Source of the DNA: an uncultured Eubacteriales bacterium
GTDB taxonomy: Bacteria > Bacillota > Clostridia > Lachnospirales > Cellulosilyticaceae
DNA: 52,634 nucleotides
Direction of reading: 5' to 3'
NCBI GenBank assembly: GCA_900551325.1
Contig: URVM01000024.1
Location: 1-52,634 of the forward strand
Positions 17,223 through 25,939 of the stretch are shown here, piece by piece; within the stretch, counting starts at the first letter, position 1, and the number at the start of each line of letters is the position of its first letter. A program made the position numbers and the translations under genes. The notes beneath the pieces are model-generated. The model was given only the letters and a program-made list of their open reading frames with translations, searched no databases and was not told the DNA's origin.

Positions 17223-17807
17223 TTAAAATAATGCCTTAATTGCAATAAGTACTAAAATTGTTCCACCTAAAATTTCAGATTTACTTCCTAACATATCTCC
17301 AAATTTCTTTCCTATGAAAATAGCTACCAAACTACATATTGCTGTTGTAATCCCTATAATTGCTACTGCTGGTAGAATGTTTACTTGAGCTACACTAAAT
17401 CCAATACCTACAGCAAAAGCATCAATACTTGTCGCTATAGCTTGAATAAAAAGCATTTTATATGTGAGGGTTTTAACTTCTTCTTTTTCTTCTACTTCTA
17501 CATTTTGCTCATTTGCTTCTTTTTCTTCTTGAATATGCTCTAAGCCGTCTTTAATCATCTTCCCACCAATAAATCCTAAAATGGCAAATACTAAGAAGCA
17601 TGCATATTGGCTAATCACATTAGCAAATAACCCACCAGCAAAGTATCCAATAAGAGGCATTAGACCCTGAAATACTCCAAAAAAGATAGGCATGCTATAT
17701 GTTTTCCCCTTACTAGAACCTTTATAAACCATACCATTTGTCATAGATACAGCTACTGCATCCATACTTAAACCAATCCCAATTAAAATAATTTCAATTA
17801 AACTCAT
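17223..17807 (-). CDS. mntP: manganese efflux pump
   Basis: The 194-residue protein has six membrane helices in two homologous halves, each with the family's membrane aspartate: GLSMDAVAVSM (about 12-22) and ATSIDAFAVGIGF (about 127-139). A charged, glutamate-rich loop separates the halves (near residues 95-112). MntP exports excess Mn2+. I chose the ATG at 17807 because GGAGAG precedes it. The leader carries a yybP-ykoY manganese riboswitch with terminator, which fits the function precisely. Confidence 0.95.
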   Translation of the reverse strand: MSLIEIILIGIGLSMDAVAVSMTNGMVYKGSSKGKTYSMPIFFGVFQGLMPLIGYFAGGLFANVISQYACFLVFAILGFIGGKMIKDGLEHIQEEKEANEQNVEVEEKEEVKTLTYKMLFIQAIATSIDAFAVGIGFSVAQVNILPAVAIIGITTAICSLVAIFIGKKFGDMLGSKSEILGGTILVLIAIKALF

Positions 17808-17854
17808 TCTATCTCTCCTCATTTATAAGTTTATGAGAGTTAAGTTTATTATGT

Positions 17855-17900
17855 ACAAAAATAAAAGACTCATGCATGGCAAATAGCCATGCATGAGTCT
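17855..17900 (-). terminator. manganese-riboswitch terminator
   Basis: A perfect 15-bp stem (17866-17880 with 17886-17900) with a five-base loop is followed on the minus strand by TTTTATTTTTG. It stands between aptamer and mntP. The Mn2+-bound aptamer is expected to prevent its formation. Confidence 0.9.
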
Positions 17901-17985
17901 TGTTCATTAAGACAAACCAGATTACAGCGTAATCATTATGTTGATTTGTCACTTATTTGTACATAAGCAAACTACTCCCTCAGCA
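17886..17985 (-). ncRNA. yybP-ykoY manganese riboswitch
   Basis: On the minus strand the consensus elements occur in order: AGGGAGTAGTTTGC (5' end near 17981), GACAAATCAACA, GATTACGCTGTAATCTGG and GTCTTAATGAACAAGACT. The last segment overlaps the terminator stem, giving alternative folds. A consensus promoter begins just upstream, and mntP lies downstream. Confidence 0.93.
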
Positions 17986-17995
17986 ATTAACTTTT

Positions 17996-18024
17996 ATTAT
18001 AATTGATAAAATTTTCTAAGTCAA
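17996..18024 (-). promoter_or_regulatory. mntP promoter
   Basis: On the minus strand TTGACT (18019-18024) lies 17 bases from TATAAT (17996-18001). It sits directly behind the stop of the response regulator gene, so mntP has its own start while read-through from upstream remains possible. Confidence 0.8.
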
Positions 18025-18025
18025 T

Positions 18026-18766
18026 TTATAAGAAGAGTTTCTTAATTTCTTCGTACTTTTCTCCTGTTATAAGAGCATCTTTATCTAAATCCTTAAACTT
18101 AACTATATATGTCCACCTACCATAAGGTGATATTTTAGTAATTTGTGAAAGATTAATAATATAAGACTTATGACTTCTAATAAACTGTTCTGGATCTAGC
18201 TTTTCTTCTACCTCACTTAAACTAGCTGAAGTAGTAAACCCATCTTTAGCTGTATAAATAACTGTAGCATTATCTTCTCTTTGCACTAAAATAATGTCTT
18301 TGATATTTACAAAACTCATACTTTCCTTGCCTTTTACTAAAAGCTTTTCAAGTCCCTTTTCATAGCGTACTATCTTATCCATACTTTCAGCTTGATTCGG
18401 TTCTTGAAGTGCTCTGATACGTTCTAATGTATGGGTTACTCGGTCCATATTAAAAGGTTTGACTAGGTAGTCAAAGGCATAGACAGAAAAGGCTTCTGGC
18501 ATATATTCACAATGGGCTGTTGCAAAGATTAGTTTAGCTTTAGGGTCAATATCTGCTATTTTAGTTGCACAATCTAGTCCACTTCCCACCTTTAATTGTA
18601 CATCTAAAAAGACCACTTCTGGTCTTAGCCTATGAAACATGTTGATAGCCTCATCACCATCTTCACATTCTCCTACCACTCTAAACCCAGGTGTTTTTTC
18701 TATGATTTTACGTATCAATAGTCGAATACCCGGCTCATCTTCTACTAACAAAACCTTAATATCCAT
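18026..18766 (-). CDS. LytTR-family response regulator
   Basis: The 246-residue protein has an N-terminal receiver domain with acidic pocket Glu9/Asp10, phospho-acceptor Asp55 (VVFLD), Thr83 and Lys103 (YLVKPF). The C-terminal LytTR DNA-binding domain covers residues about 140-245 (EDNATVIYTAKDG, RSHKSYIINL). Its start overlaps the preceding gene's stop as TAATG. The partner kinase is probably at 20846-21670, four genes upstream in the same direction. Such regulators bind paired direct repeats; its targets are not evident here. Confidence 0.92.
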   Translation of the reverse strand: MDIKVLLVEDEPGIRLLIRKIIEKTPGFRVVGECEDGDEAINMFHRLRPEVVFLDVQLKVGSGLDCATKIADIDPKAKLIFATAHCEYMPEAFSVYAFDYLVKPFNMDRVTHTLERIRALQEPNQAESMDKIVRYEKGLEKLLVKGKESMSFVNIKDIILVQREDNATVIYTAKDGFTTSASLSEVEEKLDPEQFIRSHKSYIINLSQITKISPYGRWTYIVKFKDLDKDALITGEKYEEIKKLFL

Positions 18767-19215
18767 TATCTTCTCTCCATTCTCTTGGCCCTTCTACGCT
18801 TAGCAACGGGTGAACCAATGATCTCAGATAAAAGAATAGCTTCTCTCCAATAATCAAGATTAGTTTCTTCTTGTTTTCTTATCTTATCCTGTTCAACATC
18901 TAATTCTTGTTGATGGAGTCTATATTTTTGTATTTGTTCTTCATTACCCTTATCTTTATCTGTCTTATTCTTTATTTGCTTAACTTTCTTTTTGTTTTGT
19001 TGCTTTTGATCTGCTCTTTCTTGATAGGCCTTTTCTATATAGGTAAGCTCTTCTTGATGGATAGACTCATATACTGGTTCACTACTTCCATAATTGGTTT
19101 TCATAAACTGTTTAGCCTTTTTGCCTACCTTATCATAATCTATATGACCTTCTATCATAAAATCATTTAGACTATTTACAGCTTTTATTACTTGATTAAA
19201 CTTGTTTTGATCCAT
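18766..19215 (-). CDS. unknown small charged coiled-coil protein
   Basis: I do not recognise this 149-residue protein. It has no membrane segment. Residues about 60-115 are very rich in Lys, Gln, Glu and Asp and look coiled or disordered. The C-terminus is an Arg-rich tail (AKRRRAKRMERR) that might bind nucleic acid or acidic lipid. A short globular start (NQVIKAVNSLNDFMIEG-like, residues 5-25) precedes it. AGGAGGTG lies eight bases before the ATG, within the end of floA (20-base overlap). The next gene overlaps by one base, so it is tightly coupled to floA and the regulator. Confidence 0.75.
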   Translation of the reverse strand: MDQNKFNQVIKAVNSLNDFMIEGHIDYDKVGKKAKQFMKTNYGSSEPVYESIHQEELTYIEKAYQERADQKQQNKKKVKQIKNKTDKDKGNEEQIQKYRLHQQELDVEQDKIRKQEETNLDYWREAILLSEIIGSPVAKRRRAKRMERR

Positions 19216-20188
19216 CTTTGCCACCTCCTAATGGTAGCTTAGTATTTCCTGAGTTTGAAAGAGTTTGACGCATCTTTGTATCTGCATTAATGTTTTGGAG
19301 TTCATAGTAATCCATTACACTCATTTTACCTTCTCTTAAAGCATAGGCCATAGCCTTTGGTACTTCTGCTTCTGCTTCTACAACATAAGCCCTCATTTCT
19401 TGCTCTTTAGCAACAGCCATTGCTCTTCTTTCTTCTGCTTTAGCTTGCGCAATATTCTTATCTGCCTCTGCTTGAAGTGTTTGAAGTTGAGCACCAATAT
19501 TACGACCTACATCAATATCTGCAATATCAATAGATAAGATTTCAAAAGCTGTTCCTGCATCTAAGCCCTTGCCTAACACCATTTTAGAGATACCATCTGG
19601 GTTTTCTAGTACTTCTTTATGAGATAAAGAAGAACCTACTGTTGTAACAATACCCTCACCAATTCTTGCAAGTACTGTAGCTTCACCTGCACCACCTACT
19701 AAACGTTCAAGGTCTGCACGAACAGTTACTCTTGCTTTAACTAAAAGTTCAATACCATCTTTCGCTACCGCTGATACATTTGGTGTTTCAATAACCTTAG
19801 GATTAACACTCATCTTAACAGCATCTAATACATCACGACCTGCAAGGTCAATAGCAGCTGCCTTTTCAAAAGGTAATTCAATACCTGCACGTTCTGCTGC
19901 AATAAGAGCATCTACAACTCTATCTACGTTACCACCAGCTAAATAGTGAGCCTCTAATTCATTAACATTAAGACCAATACCTGCTTTAGTAGATTTAATA
20001 AGTGGTAATACAATACGATTTGGAACAACACGACGAAGTCTCATACCAACTAAATTAAAGATACTTACTTTAACATTAGCAGCTAATGAAGATACCCATA
20101 ATCCCATTGGTACAAATACAAAGAAAGTTACAATTAAAATACCTATAATTCCTATAATTATTATACTTCTAAGAACACTAACATCCAT
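19196..20188 (-). CDS. floA: flotillin-like membrane-microdomain protein FloA
   Basis: The 330-residue protein has an N-terminal membrane hairpin (about 8-32) and an SPFH/PHB domain. A coiled, Glu-Ala-rich segment follows (LQAEADKNIAQAKAEERRAMAVAKEQEMRA is its core, about 235-265), then a short C-terminal tail. Length and sequence fit the bacterial FloA/YqfA family that organises lipid microdomains with an NfeD partner. nfeD precedes it by 39 bases. Here the pair sits inside a two-component gene set, which is unusual. Confidence 0.95.
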   Translation of the reverse strand: MDVSVLRSIIIIGIIGILIVTFFVFVPMGLWVSSLAANVKVSIFNLVGMRLRRVVPNRIVLPLIKSTKAGIGLNVNELEAHYLAGGNVDRVVDALIAAERAGIELPFEKAAAIDLAGRDVLDAVKMSVNPKVIETPNVSAVAKDGIELLVKARVTVRADLERLVGGAGEATVLARIGEGIVTTVGSSLSHKEVLENPDGISKMVLGKGLDAGTAFEILSIDIADIDVGRNIGAQLQTLQAEADKNIAQAKAEERRAMAVAKEQEMRAYVVEAEAEVPKAMAYALREGKMSVMDYYELQNINADTKMRQTLSNSGNTKLPLGGGKDGSKQV

Positions 20189-20227
20189 TTTTATCTCCCC
20201 TTATCTTTTATTTGATTAGACTAAAAC

Positions 20228-20728
20228 TTAATTACTTTTAACTTTTACTACTAACTTAGAACCTTGTACCTTGTAAATAGTAACTGGTGTACCTTTTACT
20301 ACATATTGACCGTCTGAAACAACATCAAAGTTCACACCATCAAAACTACCTATTCCTGAAGGTCTTAAATCTGTAGTAGCAACACCTTCTTTTCCTAGTA
20401 AATATTCTAAGTCTGACGAGCTAATATAACCATCTGCTTTATTCATTTCATTAGTTAATATTATAGGTTTTACTAGCTTTCCTTTTGCAAGTAACCATAA
20501 CATAATACCTAGCATAATGCCTAGTATTGCTAGGATAATAATAGTCATAGCCACACCTTCAGCAATAGTATCTGCTGTTAAAATCACACTAATAATTAAA
20601 CAAATGGTACCTATTATACCCGGAACAGAAATACCTGGTGCTGTAAGCTCCACTCCTATTAGTATAAAACCTGCAATTAATAAGATCATACTAAAAATCG
20701 TTATGCCATCTAATAGTCCTGCTATCAT
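20228..20728 (-). CDS. NfeD-family membrane protein (short form)
   Basis: The 166-residue protein has three or four membrane helices (about 10-85), including the conserved GVELTAPGISVPGIIG turn. A C-terminal OB-fold domain follows (about 105-165: GKEGVATTDLRPSGIGSFDGVNFDVVSDG), the hallmark of NfeD. The long form's protease domain is absent. It is the usual partner of FloA, which follows. A ribosome binding site AAAGGGGGTGAGG precedes the ATG. Confidence 0.9.
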   Translation of the reverse strand: MIAGLLDGITIFSMILLIAGFILIGVELTAPGISVPGIIGTICLIISVILTADTIAEGVAMTIIILAILGIMLGIMLWLLAKGKLVKPIILTNEMNKADGYISSSDLEYLLGKEGVATTDLRPSGIGSFDGVNFDVVSDGQYVVKGTPVTIYKVQGSKLVVKVKSN

Positions 20729-20845
20729 CCCCTCACCCCCTTTAATATTTGTTATTATGTCTTTATCATATTCTTTTTCTACTTACTTTTCCATAGATAA
20801 TCTACCACTTATACATTTTCCCCTTTAAAGTGTCACTTTTATCAT

Positions 20846-21670
20846 TTATAACTTTGGTAACTCCACTGTAAAACAAGTTTTTTCAAGGTTAGAATCTACT
20901 TCAATCCTTCCTCCAACTCTATCTACTATCCTTTTCACAATATATAGGCCCATACCACAGTCATCTTCCTTTTTAGTAGAAACTCCTTGTACAAATAAAT
21001 GAGGTAATATATCTTCTTCGATAATAGGTCCATTATTATAAATAGAAAAGATATAAGATGTTCCATTTTCTCCAATATCAATATACAACTTCCTAATAGG
21101 CTCTCTTTGCCCAAGAGCTGTAATCTGATTGTCAATAATGTTTGCAAGTATCTTACATAGTTCCCACGGTTCCATAGGAATATGCTTTAAGTTAGACTTT
21201 ACTTCTACATAAACATTTATATTTTCCTTTTCTCCCTTTTGTATTTTAGCTTGAAGCAATGCATTAACGGCTGGATGTGCTGTTTTAAGTGCCTTCCCCA
21301 CCTTAATTAAGTCATTATAAACAGGCTCCATATATTTTTTCGCTTCTTCATATTCTCCTAGTTCCATTAGCCCATATATGACTTGAACATGATTTAAATA
21401 ATCATGTCTTTGTTCTCTTAATACAGTATTCAAGTTTTCTAAGTTCTTTATAGTTTCTGGCGTATATGTACCTTCTTCTTTTTGAATCAAAACATAATAG
21501 CTTATAACTGTTACCATACTATTTAGAAGGGTAAGCCCTCCTACTCCATATAAGAGAATATACATATCCCTACTTGGATTATAGGTAATAAAAGCAATAA
21601 AGATAACAATAAGTATAACTTGAAAAATATTTACTAATAAAGTGAGCTTAATAAGTTTTTTAAAATCCAT
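20846..21670 (-). CDS. GHKL sensor histidine kinase, two membrane helices
   Basis: The 274-residue protein has two N-terminal membrane helices (about 9-30 and 37-62) with almost no extracytoplasmic loop. The H-box is EQRHDYLNH (phospho-His89) of the Spo0B/DpiB/GHKL type. The ATPase domain carries an N-box (ANIIDN, Asn177 and Asn181) and G-box (CGMGLYIV, about 238-245). It likely senses something in the membrane and phosphorylates the LytTR regulator at 18026-18766. The 117-base gap to nfeD shows no terminator, so one transcript is likely. Confidence 0.9.
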   Translation of the reverse strand: MDFKKLIKLTLLVNIFQVILIVIFIAFITYNPSRDMYILLYGVGGLTLLNSMVTVISYYVLIQKEEGTYTPETIKNLENLNTVLREQRHDYLNHVQVIYGLMELGEYEEAKKYMEPVYNDLIKVGKALKTAHPAVNALLQAKIQKGEKENINVYVEVKSNLKHIPMEPWELCKILANIIDNQITALGQREPIRKLYIDIGENGTSYIFSIYNNGPIIEEDILPHLFVQGVSTKKEDDCGMGLYIVKRIVDRVGGRIEVDSNLEKTCFTVELPKL

Positions 21671-21783
21671 AATAAAAATCTCCTACCCTTAAATTCCCCA
21701 AAGTAATCTGAATATATATAATTATAACATACATATATTCTTTAGGGTTTAATCTTAAGGATAAGAGATTATTAAAATAATAA

Positions 21784-22641
21784 TTAATAAATCTTTTCTA
21801 ATACAGCATCTGCTGTTTTATGAATGTTTCGATTTGCTACTTCAAGTCGTTTTCTATAAAACTCGTTATACATAAGGTCAATCAAAAACATTTGGCTCAT
21901 TTGAGAAGAAGTAGATCCTCCATTTAACGGACCTTCATTTGCTCCACAAAGCATAGTAATATCTGAATAAGCAGTAAGTGGAGATTTAGCATATCTTGTA
22001 ATACAAATTACCTTTGCTCCATTTTGTTTAGCAAGCTTTGCCACATGAATGGTGTCCTTTGTTGCTCCTGAATAAGAAAAAACAATAGCTACATCTCTCT
22101 CACTTAGCATAGAAGCTGACATAGCTTGCATATGGGAATCCATAATGCATCTAACATTAGGCGTAATCTTTAAAAACTTATTCATTGCAAACATAGCACT
22201 TAACATACTAGCTCCTACACCAAAGAAATGTATTTCTTGTGCCATCCCTAAATAATGTACAGCCTTTGCAAATTCCCCACCTTGAATAAGCTCATAAGTT
22301 TCATTAATAGCACTAATATTTGTTTGAAGTACTTTCTTTGCTAGTATATCAAACGGGTCTTGTATACTGATGCTACCTAGCTCTTCTTCCATCTCTAAAT
22401 CATTATGATTCATACTAAGAGAGAGCTGCATCTTAAATTCTTGGTAGCCTTGTAGTTTTAAACTTCTACAAAAACGAAATACACTTGTATCCCCTACTTC
22501 ACAAGCATCTGCTAAATCTGTAATAGACATAAACAAGACTTTCTTTGCATTTTCCATTACATAGTTTGCTACCTTTTTTTCTGCTTTGGTATATCCTGCA
22601 TATCCCTCTCGTATTCGTGTAAGTAAATCATTATTTGCCAT
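21784..22641 (-). CDS. RpiR/MurR-family regulator of the sialic-acid genes
   Basis: The 285-residue protein has an N-terminal HTH_6 domain (about 1-77; TSVFRFCRSLKLQGYQEFK is the recognition region). A C-terminal SIS sugar-phosphate-binding domain follows (about 125-255; FFGVGAS, FSYSGATKDT). RpiR-type NanR proteins control sialic-acid genes and respond to ManNAc-6-P or GlcNAc-6-P. It is the last gene of the nan run, 22 bases after the kinase. A likely operator is the palindrome at 28309-28327, which is an inference. Confidence 0.9.
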   Translation of the reverse strand: MANNDLLTRIREGYAGYTKAEKKVANYVMENAKKVLFMSITDLADACEVGDTSVFRFCRSLKLQGYQEFKMQLSLSMNHNDLEMEEELGSISIQDPFDILAKKVLQTNISAINETYELIQGGEFAKAVHYLGMAQEIHFFGVGASMLSAMFAMNKFLKITPNVRCIMDSHMQAMSASMLSERDVAIVFSYSGATKDTIHVAKLAKQNGAKVICITRYAKSPLTAYSDITMLCGANEGPLNGGSTSSQMSQMFLIDLMYNEFYRKRLEVANRNIHKTADAVLEKIY

Positions 22642-22663
22642 TTTCTCACCTCTTTTCTTCTGT

Positions 22664-23539
22664 TTATTTCATTTCACTAGCAAGTGAAACTGCACCTAAA
22701 AGTCCAGCAGTATTCCCTAATTCTGCCTTCCTTAAAACAACTTTTCTAAAACTCGGCATAATATTAGTGTAAAGCATTTGTTCTAATTTTTCTACTACAT
22801 ATGTTTGCCCCATTACACCTCCGCCTAAAACTATACACGATGGGTTAAATGTATGAATTAGACTAATAAGACCATACATTATTTCCTTAACCCATTCATC
22901 CACAATCTCTTTAATAGGTGCTTCGTCTAATCGTTCAAATATTTTTCTTCCATTAGTAAGACTACTATCGTAACTTCTTGCTCTTTCAACTAAAGCTGTA
23001 GTAGATGCATAGCGTTCATAACAACCACTAAAGTAGTCTCCTTCTTTCCTTGCTTCTGGGTGAATAAGTATACCTCCAAATTCACCTGCTGAAAATTCAG
23101 AACCTGTATAAATCTTCTTATTTATAACGATAGCTCCCCCTACCCCAGTTCCATAGGTCAGGCATAGGAAATCTTCAAACTCTTTACCGGCTCCATAAGC
23201 TGCCTCACCTATAGCAGCAGCATTTACATCATTTTCTACCGCCACTGGTACATGAAAGGCCTCTTCCAGAATACTTTTTACCCTCATCCCTGTATAACCT
23301 GGAATGTTTTCATTAGCATAACGTATACTACCTTCTTTAGAATTTACCTGTCCAGCCGTACTAATCCCTATTCTATCAAATCCTTCGTATTCCCTAAGAA
23401 TAGTAATAGCCTTTTCTATAACAGCCCTACCTCCAGCCTTTGCGTTTGTATCATATTCTTTTATATCCTTTAAAATTCCATCTTCCCATATCCCTGTTTT
23501 TATAGATGTTCCACCTATATCTAGAGCTGCTATTTTCAT
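22664..23539 (-). CDS. nanK: ROK-family kinase, probable N-acetylmannosamine kinase
   Basis: The 291-residue protein has the N-terminal phosphate motif DIGGTSIKTG (7-16), catalytic Asp in ENDVNAAAIGEA (about 102-113) and a ROK signature GTGVGGAIV. The usual zinc motif CxCGxxGCxE is reduced to GDYFSGCYERYAS, keeping only the last Cys, as in several Firmicute ROK kinases. Its position in the nan cluster points to ManNAc phosphorylation. Glucokinase activity cannot be excluded from sequence. Confidence 0.82.
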   Translation of the reverse strand: MKIAALDIGGTSIKTGIWEDGILKDIKEYDTNAKAGGRAVIEKAITILREYEGFDRIGISTAGQVNSKEGSIRYANENIPGYTGMRVKSILEEAFHVPVAVENDVNAAAIGEAAYGAGKEFEDFLCLTYGTGVGGAIVINKKIYTGSEFSAGEFGGILIHPEARKEGDYFSGCYERYASTTALVERARSYDSSLTNGRKIFERLDEAPIKEIVDEWVKEIMYGLISLIHTFNPSCIVLGGGVMGQTYVVEKLEQMLYTNIMPSFRKVVLRKAELGNTAGLLGAVSLASEMK

Positions 23540-23547
23540 TTACTCAC

Positions 23548-23997
23548 CTACTTCTCTACTTTTACTACACATTTTTTAATAGCTGTATTACTTCCTACCT
23601 GTATACCTGGTTTATGTAGTTCATCTGCCATACATACGATAAATCGCCCTGGTCCCATAACACATGATGCATCCACTTCTGCTTCAAAAAATCCAATGTC
23701 TTTTCCTTCATCATAAGCTTCTACTTCACCTGTAGGCTTAGTAGCCGTTTGAATCATTTCAGTTCCTATAAGATCAATTTGAATATCCATATATCTTTTA
23801 TGAACTTCAAAGTTTAGTTTAGTAGCATCCTTTGTGTTCGCTTCCATTACATTAATAAATACATGATTCCCATCAATCTCTGTTCGTCCGAGTGGTAATC
23901 CTCCTAAGTCTGTCTCCATTATAAATTTAATAGCTGTGTCTAGATGTTTAGAAATACCTTTATACTTTCCTATATTACTTATTAAATCATAAATCAT
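23548..23997 (-). CDS. nanQ: YhcH/YjgK/YiaL-family protein, probable sialic-acid anomerase
   Basis: The 149-residue single-domain beta-barrel protein (DUF386) has its metal-site candidates in the stretch NFEVHKRYMDIQIDLIG (about 80-96) and in the late DELHKPGIQVG segment (His near 131). In enterobacteria the homologue NanQ speeds anomer conversion of sialic acid after uptake. The gene sits between transporter and kinase. I chose the ATG at 23997 because AAAGGG lies nine bases before it; an in-frame ATG at 24006 abuts that site. Confidence 0.85.
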   Translation of the reverse strand: MIYDLISNIGKYKGISKHLDTAIKFIMETDLGGLPLGRTEIDGNHVFINVMEANTKDATKLNFEVHKRYMDIQIDLIGTEMIQTATKPTGEVEAYDEGKDIGFFEAEVDASCVMGPGRFIVCMADELHKPGIQVGSNTAIKKCVVKVEK

Positions 23998-24084
23998 TAT
24001 ACTCATCCCTTTCTATATTCTTGATACAAAAAAGATGAAGTAGCCTCCTACCCCATCTTCTTCATCGCTATATATGTAATCTCA

Positions 24085-24951
24085 TTAACCTTTTACTGCA
24101 CCCATTGTAATTCCTTGTGTGAAATACTTTTGGAAACATACAAACATAAGTACAATAGGTATTGCAGCTAAAGTTGCCCCAGCCATAATTACTCCATAGT
24201 TGGTTGCAAATTCTGCTTGAAGAGTAGCAACACCTAGTGAAATAGTTAATTTAGATCGTGTATTCAACATAATTAATTGCATAAAATAATCGTTCCATGA
24301 TGTTATAAAGGTGAAGATTGCAAGCGCTGCTACACCTGGTTTAACAATCGGTAAAACAATATTAAAGAATGTATGTAACTCGCCACAACCATCAATTTTA
24401 GCTGCTTCTAATAATTCCCCAGGAATTGTTTCACTAAATTGTTTCATTAGGAATATTCCAAAAGGCCAGCCTACAGCTGGTAATATAACTGCCGCTAAAG
24501 TGTTGTGGAATCCTAAAGCATTAACCATACGCACTAGTGGTACTAATACAACTTGTTTTGGAAGTGCCATGGCTACAACAAACATAGCAAAAATAAAACC
24601 TTGTCCATAAAAACGCTTTTTCGCTAATACATATCCTGCAAGTGCTGCTGTTAAACAAACTAAAACCATAGTTGCAAGTGAAATCCAAATACTATTGCCC
24701 AACCATTGAAGTGCTGGGTTTTTAAAAAGCTTCACAAAGTTATCTATTGTAGGTTCTGTTGGAAACCATTGTGGTGGAAGCTGTACTGTTACTTTTTGGG
24801 CCTTAAATGCTCCAGTTATAATCCAATAAAAAGGAAATACAAAAATAAAAGTGAGCAGATATAGAAATGTCATAGAAATGATTCTATAAGGTGTTATTTT
24901 CTGTTTTCGTGTACTAAGTGCTTCTTCTTTTTCTTTAACCTTCCTTGCCAT
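24085..24951 (-). CDS. sugar ABC transporter permease, MalG type (sialic acid?)
   Basis: The 288-residue permease has six membrane helices. The EAA loop EAAKIDGCGELHTFFNIVLP (about 178-197), which docks the ATPase, is clear. It is the second CUT1-family permease of the unit, 16 bases after the MalF-type one. The substrate is assigned from gene context only. No ATPase gene is in the cluster; such systems borrow a shared MsmX-type ATPase. Confidence 0.9.
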   Translation of the reverse strand: MARKVKEKEEALSTRKQKITPYRIISMTFLYLLTFIFVFPFYWIITGAFKAQKVTVQLPPQWFPTEPTIDNFVKLFKNPALQWLGNSIWISLATMVLVCLTAALAGYVLAKKRFYGQGFIFAMFVVAMALPKQVVLVPLVRMVNALGFHNTLAAVILPAVGWPFGIFLMKQFSETIPGELLEAAKIDGCGELHTFFNIVLPIVKPGVAALAIFTFITSWNDYFMQLIMLNTRSKLTISLGVATLQAEFATNYGVIMAGATLAAIPIVLMFVCFQKYFTQGITMGAVKG

Positions 24952-24967
24952 AAGAACATTCTCCTTT

Positions 24968-25870
24968 CTAGTATTCTACATCATTCCCGAGTACTTTAAA
25001 CTGTAAGAAACTAATGATACCAATAATAATTGCCAACATTACTCCCATTGCATTTGCATAACCAAATTGAGTAAGTTTAAATGCTTTTTCGTATACAAGA
25101 TACATGATTGTACTTGTTGAATAGTTTGGTCCTCCGGAAGTCAATAGCTGAATTAAAGAGAAACATTGGAAGGAATTAATCGTTGTAATAACTACTACAT
25201 ATAATGTAGTTGGCATAAGGCAAGGCCATTTAATTTTAGTAAATATTTGCCAGTTATTTCCCCCATCTACTTCTGCTGCCTCAATAAATGACTGTGGAAT
25301 ATTACCAAGTGCTGCTACATAAAGAATAATAGGTTGACCAACAGATGTAGTAAGTAAAATGATAATGATTGCCCAAATAGCAAAACGCTTATCCCCTAAC
25401 CACATAATTGGCTGATCTATCACACCACCTGATTGTAAAATATAATTTAAAATACCATTTAGAGGGTCATAAATCCATTTCCAAACTACTGTTACAGCTA
25501 CTGTACCTGTAACAACTGGTAAATAAAATACACCTCTAAAGAAAGAACGTACGCCTGATTTTTTTTGATAAATAGTAATAGAAACAAAAAGTGAAAAAAG
25601 AACTACAATAGGTACTGAACCTACTACAATGACTAAAGTATTTCTTAATGATTTCCAAAATATTTCATCTTGGAAAAGATTAATATAGTTTTGAAAACCT
25701 ACAAACTCAAACTTCTTCAAGGTATAATCAAATAAACTTGTGAAAATACCTGATACCATAGGATAAATAACAAATAAACCGAAAAATATTAATGCAGGTG
25801 CTAAGAATGCATAAGATATTAGAGTCTCTCTCATACGAATCTTGGATAGATTGTGTTTATTCATAGTCAC
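24968..25870 (-). CDS. sugar ABC transporter permease, MalF type (sialic acid?)
   Basis: The 300-residue permease has six membrane helices. Its EAA loop EAAEVDGGNNWQIFTKIKWP lies near residues 197-216. The N-terminal LISYAFLAPALIFFGLFVIYP is typical of CUT1 UgpA/MalF proteins. It would form a heterodimer with the product of 24085-24951 and receive substrate from the lipoprotein at 25940-27283. Confidence 0.92.
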   Translation of the reverse strand: MTMNKHNLSKIRMRETLISYAFLAPALIFFGLFVIYPMVSGIFTSLFDYTLKKFEFVGFQNYINLFQDEIFWKSLRNTLVIVVGSVPIVVLFSLFVSITIYQKKSGVRSFFRGVFYLPVVTGTVAVTVVWKWIYDPLNGILNYILQSGGVIDQPIMWLGDKRFAIWAIIIILLTTSVGQPIILYVAALGNIPQSFIEAAEVDGGNNWQIFTKIKWPCLMPTTLYVVVITTINSFQCFSLIQLLTSGGPNYSTSTIMYLVYEKAFKLTQFGYANAMGVMLAIIIGIISFLQFKVLGNDVEY

Positions 25871-25939
25871 ACCTTCCTATTTAATAATCTGACTTAAAAC
25901 ATTTCTCCTCATATTAATATGAGGAGAAATATAACTTAC

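Noticed and set aside
24311..24610. Plus-strand ORF of 99 codons
   Set aside because: Antisense shadow of the conserved permease gene, with composition typical of reversed membrane codons.
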